64,000 bases of DNA. Origin: Paralvinella palmiformis. Taxonomy: Eukaryota; Annelida; Polychaeta; Terebellida; Alvinellidae. Below are positions 62,185-64,000 of the stretch, in pieces. The stretch spans positions 180,001-244,000 of the forward strand of contig JAODUP010000547.1 in assembly GCA_025642065.1 (NCBI GenBank). The letters run 5' to 3'. Positions within the stretch are counted from its first letter, which is position 1, and the number at the start of each line of letters is the position of its first letter. Made by a program: the position numbers and the translations under genes. Under the pieces are notes generated by a model. It ran no database searches and had not been told where the DNA came from. It worked only from the letters and a program-made list of their open reading frames with translations.

Positions 62185-63483
62185 CGTTGTTGTTGTTTTT
62201 TGTAGTTGTTGTTAGTTATTTTTTTTTTATGCTGACACTGCTGCATGATGGTATCGATTGTAGATAATCTAAATAATCTTTTTTTTCTTCAATAGAGAAA
62301 AGGTTTTTTCGTCGAAGTTGGAGCTCTGGACGGTGAACGATCATCAAATACGTTATTTCTGGAGCAGCGTCGTGGCTGGACTGGTCTTCTGATAGAAATG
62401 GATCCTTATTACTACACACAGTTGATGGGTAAAAGTAGACACTGCTGGAGCATCAACGCCTGTATCAGTCCATATCGATATCCCGTACAGGTAGATCGTT
62501 GACGTTTCTTACACTAATTATCTTTTGATGACCACTTGTCTATCAGAAATAAATTAACTGTCAACAGACATACCAGTAACGACCTAAAATAATACCTACT
62601 GATATTAGTAGTTCTGAACATAAGTTAAAGTTTATATCCTGTTTATGTGCGGATAAACGATTTGTTTATTTACATCCGCCAGATCACAGATGTCAGTTCT
62701 CACCTGTAAATATGGCTATTATTGTGTCCGGTTCATCACTGGCCCATAGCTACACATCACTCACACTGACACGCCCAAACTTATTGCAAAAAAAAGAAAG
62801 GTCAAATGTTTCTGCCGTCGCATCGTATTGTTTAAATCCTGCTCGTTGATTATTTGTCTGTGTACATTAATTCGGCTAATGTTCAAACGCTGTATAAATC
62901 TGCCAGAATCTCACAGGTACATCGTTGAAATATATGATTGCGTTTAGATGCAGATAAAAGAAGCGAGTGGTGGCACTGGTCGGGTGATAAAGGTAAACGA
63001 TAACCAGGAAGCTACCAGAAAACGACCCAGAACTCAAAATATTCCCTGCTTTCCAATGGAAACAATGTTATTGGCTTTGAATCAAACGCGCATTGATTAT
63101 TTTAGCCTGGACGTAGAGGGCGTAGAGCTTGAGGTGCTCCAGACCGTTCCATTTGACAAAGTAAAGTAATTTTAAACTATCAAGAGCTTATAAATACCTA
63201 TGGCTTTGACTGTTTGCCGAAATTTTATGTTATTGTTAGCTGAAACATAAAAAAGGTTCTGCCACTTTCGTTTCAGCTCGATATTTCGGTTTTATCCGTC
63301 GAGTACGTTCACGGCGAAAAGAACAAGACGGCTTACAAAAAGCTGATGTCCGAGAAAGGATACGAAGTTCATCGAGATATACACTTACACAAGCCAGAAA
63401 TATCGCTCTATGTTGATGACTTCATATTTGTCAAAAACGATTTTAAATCGTCCCAGAAAGGACTGAATGATAATAGATCCTAA
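57241..63483 (+). CDS. FkbM/Star-like methyltransferase-domain membrane protein, 4 coding exons
   Basis: Spliced gene; exons 57241-57651, 62296-62490, 62948-63160 and 63277-63483 join in frame to 341 residues. All three introns are phase 0 with GT...AG ends. Residues about 12-32 form one hydrophobic segment after a basic N-terminus, which suggests a type II single-pass protein with a lumenal C-terminal domain; N56 is a possible glycosylation site. The domain shows [12 protein letters not shown] (141-152, SAM-binding loop type), LLIEMDP (168-174, acidic end of strand 2), INACIS (190-195), [15 protein letters not shown] (252-266, the FkbM hallmark) and VLSVEYVHG (278-286). FkbM proteins are SAM-dependent O-methyltransferases in bacteria. 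Many animal members are Star-like, and their catalytic activity is unproven, so the substrate is unknown. The ~340-residue length fits the family. A second Met at residue 7 is an alternative start. The domain assignment is firm; enzymatic function is inference. Confidence 0.88.
57753..57812. repeat. (TA)n microsatellite in intron 1
   Basis: About 30 TA units. Confidence 0.96.
57840..58180 (-). mobile_element. LINE 3'-end fragment in intron 1 (antisense)
   Basis: (AAT)n at 57841-57862 is the tail. The minus strand then gives [16 protein letters not shown] and EMGLP, the closing segment of ORF2 (usually GDRAFSVAGPxLWNxLP), with stops. Confidence 0.7.
58760..58908. repeat. Double (TA)n microsatellite in intron 1
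   Basis: Two long TA tracts separated by TTTATATATCCATA and TTTATCC words. Confidence 0.96.
59252..59347. repeat. (CA)n-(TA)n microsatellite in intron 1
   Basis: CA to 59308, TA to 59347. Confidence 0.96.
59405..60040 (+). repeat. 43-bp minisatellite, ~14 units
   Basis: Unit TTATGTATACATATGGGGCT then TCATCTGGTGTTATTTACAT TTG; anchors for example at 59462 and 59505. It has no stop in any forward frame, so all three frames stay open with peptides such as [15 protein letters not shown]. One unit is disrupted by a T-run near 59698-59720. Intronic, not a gene. Confidence 0.95.
60180..60770. mobile_element. Foldback-like element with inverted arrays of AAAGTCACAG
   Basis: Left array 60190-60330 repeats AAAAAGTCACAGG-type words about six times; right array 60660-60765 repeats the reverse complement (CTGTGACTTTTT type) about seven times. 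The ~330 bp between them are AT-rich and non-coding. The shape fits a foldback element or MITE with tandem subterminal repeats. No target duplication was identified. Confidence 0.6.
61110..61305 (+). mobile_element. tRNA-derived SINE, full-length copy in intron 1
   Basis: Head CGCCTCCTTTGTCTAACTGA then TAGCGTGTTGG, B-box-like GTGTTCGAATATC, shared body (TTTGAAGGTCGCTCGGTCCA) and 3' end CATAAAACATCAACC with an (ATC)n tail. Confidence 0.9.
61622..62102 (+). repeat. 25-bp minisatellite, ~19 units
   Basis: Unit AGATTTAGTCATCTCATACT GATGT with variants (AATCATC, CATATTG, CTGAAGA). Groups of units share variants, pointing to local higher-order duplication. It ends about 190 bp before the exon 2 acceptor. 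Confidence 0.95.
62154..62184. repeat. (ATT)n microsatellite in intron 1
   Basis: About ten ATT units. Confidence 0.92.
62296..62490 (+). CDS. Exon 2 of the FkbM/Star-like gene (SAM-binding loop)
   Basis: Encodes residues 138-202 (65 codons, phase 0 at both ends). The acceptor follows a T-rich run ending in AATAG at 62295; the donor is CAG|GTAGAT at 62491. It carries the VEVGALDGE loop, the SNTLFLE helix start, the [10 protein letters not shown] strand and the INACIS strand of the FkbM fold. Confidence 0.88.
62948..63160 (+). CDS. Exon 3 of the FkbM/Star-like gene (FkbM hallmark motif)
   Basis: Encodes residues 203-273 (71 codons). The acceptor is TTTAG at 62947 and the donor AAA|GTAAAG at 63161. 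It contains [12 protein letters not shown] followed by [15 protein letters not shown], the most diagnostic part of the family. The exon happens to begin with ATG, so it looks like a separate 73-codon open frame if splicing is ignored. Confidence 0.88.
63277..63483 (+). CDS. Exon 4 of the FkbM/Star-like gene (C-terminal strands and stop)
   Basis: Encodes residues 274-341 and the TAA stop at 63481-63483. The acceptor is CGTTTCAG at 63276 and intron 3 is only 116 bp. [15 protein letters not shown] continues the exon 3 motif without a gap, as in homologues. DDFIFVKND near the end is a typical closing strand. This exon lacks its own start codon and is seen only by splicing. Confidence 0.87.
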   Translation, partial: LDISVLSVEYVHGEKNKTAYKKLMSEKGYEVHRDIHLHKPEISLYVDDFIFVKNDFKSSQKGLNDNRS

Positions 63484-63549
63484 AGATGGCTCCGTGTCAT
63501 TTTCGCGTTTTATTTTGTTTTACAAATGCGCATGTAATGAAATCACTGA

Positions 63550-64000
63550 TAATAATAAACACAACAATAACAACAACACCGAACGTCTATAGCGCCAATA
63601 TCTTCGTAAAGAATCGAGCTCGGCGGTGCGCCTAATGGAGGGGTTGGGCAAACGGTATTCTAAGTACAACGCAAATTTCATCAATAAATGATCGGATCCC
63701 GTGAAACTTAGGAAATGTAAGAAGGATTAGCAAGAATATTTGATGACTTAATATGTTCAGAGAGTGAATTCTAAAGAGTAGGGACAGCAACTGAAAGAGC
63801 ACGAGTCCCAGCATGAGTTTTAACCCTGTGAATAGACAACAAGTGAAAACCTTCTGAATGAAGCCTTCTGAGCTTGGGTGCTAGAGAAAGCGTGGAAAAT
63901 AGATATGAAGTTCTCCAGAAGAAAGAGTTTGATAGACAATGGTACAGAGTTTGAAAATGATGCGAGATTGAACAGGGAGCCAATGAAGTGATTTCAGGAG
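63550..64000 (-). mobile_element. L2-like LINE, antisense, runs off the window
   Basis: The minus strand contains SISHHFQTLYHCLSNSFFW, FHLLSIHRVKTHAGTRALSV and GIRSFIDEICVVL, the same ORF2 C-terminus as at 19150-19600 (+). It also has the matching 3' end GAGCTCGATTCTTTACGAAG and GGCGCTATAGACG. It lies tail to tail with the FkbM-like gene. Confidence 0.88.
63554..63559 (+). promoter_or_regulatory. Candidate polyadenylation signal AATAAA
   Basis: AATAAA lies 71 bp after the stop codon of the FkbM-like gene. It sits at the border of an antisense LINE tail, so the signal may have been supplied by the insertion. Position and motif are visible; use is inferred. Confidence 0.45.

Larger units (their letters stand above)
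57652..62295 (+). other. Intron 1 of the FkbM/Star-like gene, repeat-rich
   Basis: 4.6-kb intron holding a (TA)n tract, an antisense LINE 3' end, a large double (TA)n tract, CA/TA tracts, a 43-bp minisatellite, a foldback-like element, a SINE and a 25-bp minisatellite. The stretches 58180-58750, 58910-59250 and 60770-61105 show no recognisable feature. Confidence 0.8.

Overview
The window is eukaryotic nuclear DNA, most likely from a mollusc or another lophotrochozoan. Supporting signs are AT-rich intergenic DNA, dozens of long microsatellites (more than 20 long (TA)n tracts), tRNA-derived SINEs, several clades of decayed non-LTR retrotransposons, and a spliced gene of the FkbM/Star-like type II membrane family. 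I know of nothing bacterial here: no operons, no rRNA and no functional tRNA. Assignment to a gastropod is inference only.

One host gene is well supported. It lies on the + strand at 57241-63483, with four coding exons, all introns in phase 0, and a 341-residue product. It has a short N-terminal membrane anchor and a lumenal FkbM methyltransferase-like domain. Its first intron (4.6 kb) is packed with repeats: a (TA)n tract, an antisense LINE tail, a 43-bp minisatellite, a foldback-like element, a SINE, and a 25-bp minisatellite that ends about 190 bp before exon 2. An antisense LINE begins about 70 bp after the stop codon and runs off the window.

Layout: 1-570 (ACT)n; 570-11700 mostly single-copy DNA with GC-richer islands, a decayed ~40-bp minisatellite (9127-9990) and a SINE fragment; 11700-17500 microsatellite-dense DNA with one GC-rich island (15560-15850) and a SINE; 17600-19750 a pile of nested LINE fragments in both orientations; 20530-20770 a Tigger-like terminal fragment; 21090-21600 an 84-bp hairpin array; 22540-22860 a LINE reverse transcriptase fragment; 24150-27160 a 106-bp satellite of about 28 units; 27790-27890 an inverted pair of CTCF-like motifs; 29883-32072 an internally deleted Ty3/gypsy-type element (minus); 32157-32610 a Tigger-like remnant; 33350-41500 SINEs and microsatellites; 42060-45520 an I-clade LINE; 45550-46790 a dead Tigger/pogo transposase; 48368-48798 a MITE with TTAA target sites; 50150-52000 and 53060-56250 two antisense LINEs; 57241-63483 the FkbM-like gene; 63550-64000 an antisense LINE. 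A ~270-bp sequence occurs as near-identical inverted copies at 37546-37817 and 47130-47401, bracketing ~9.3 kb.

Most short open frames in the window are products of repeats (for example IYIYIY from TA, or tandem peptides from minisatellites) and are not annotated as genes. I see no multi-gene pathway. The window is mainly a record of transposon turnover around one membrane-anchored FkbM-like gene.
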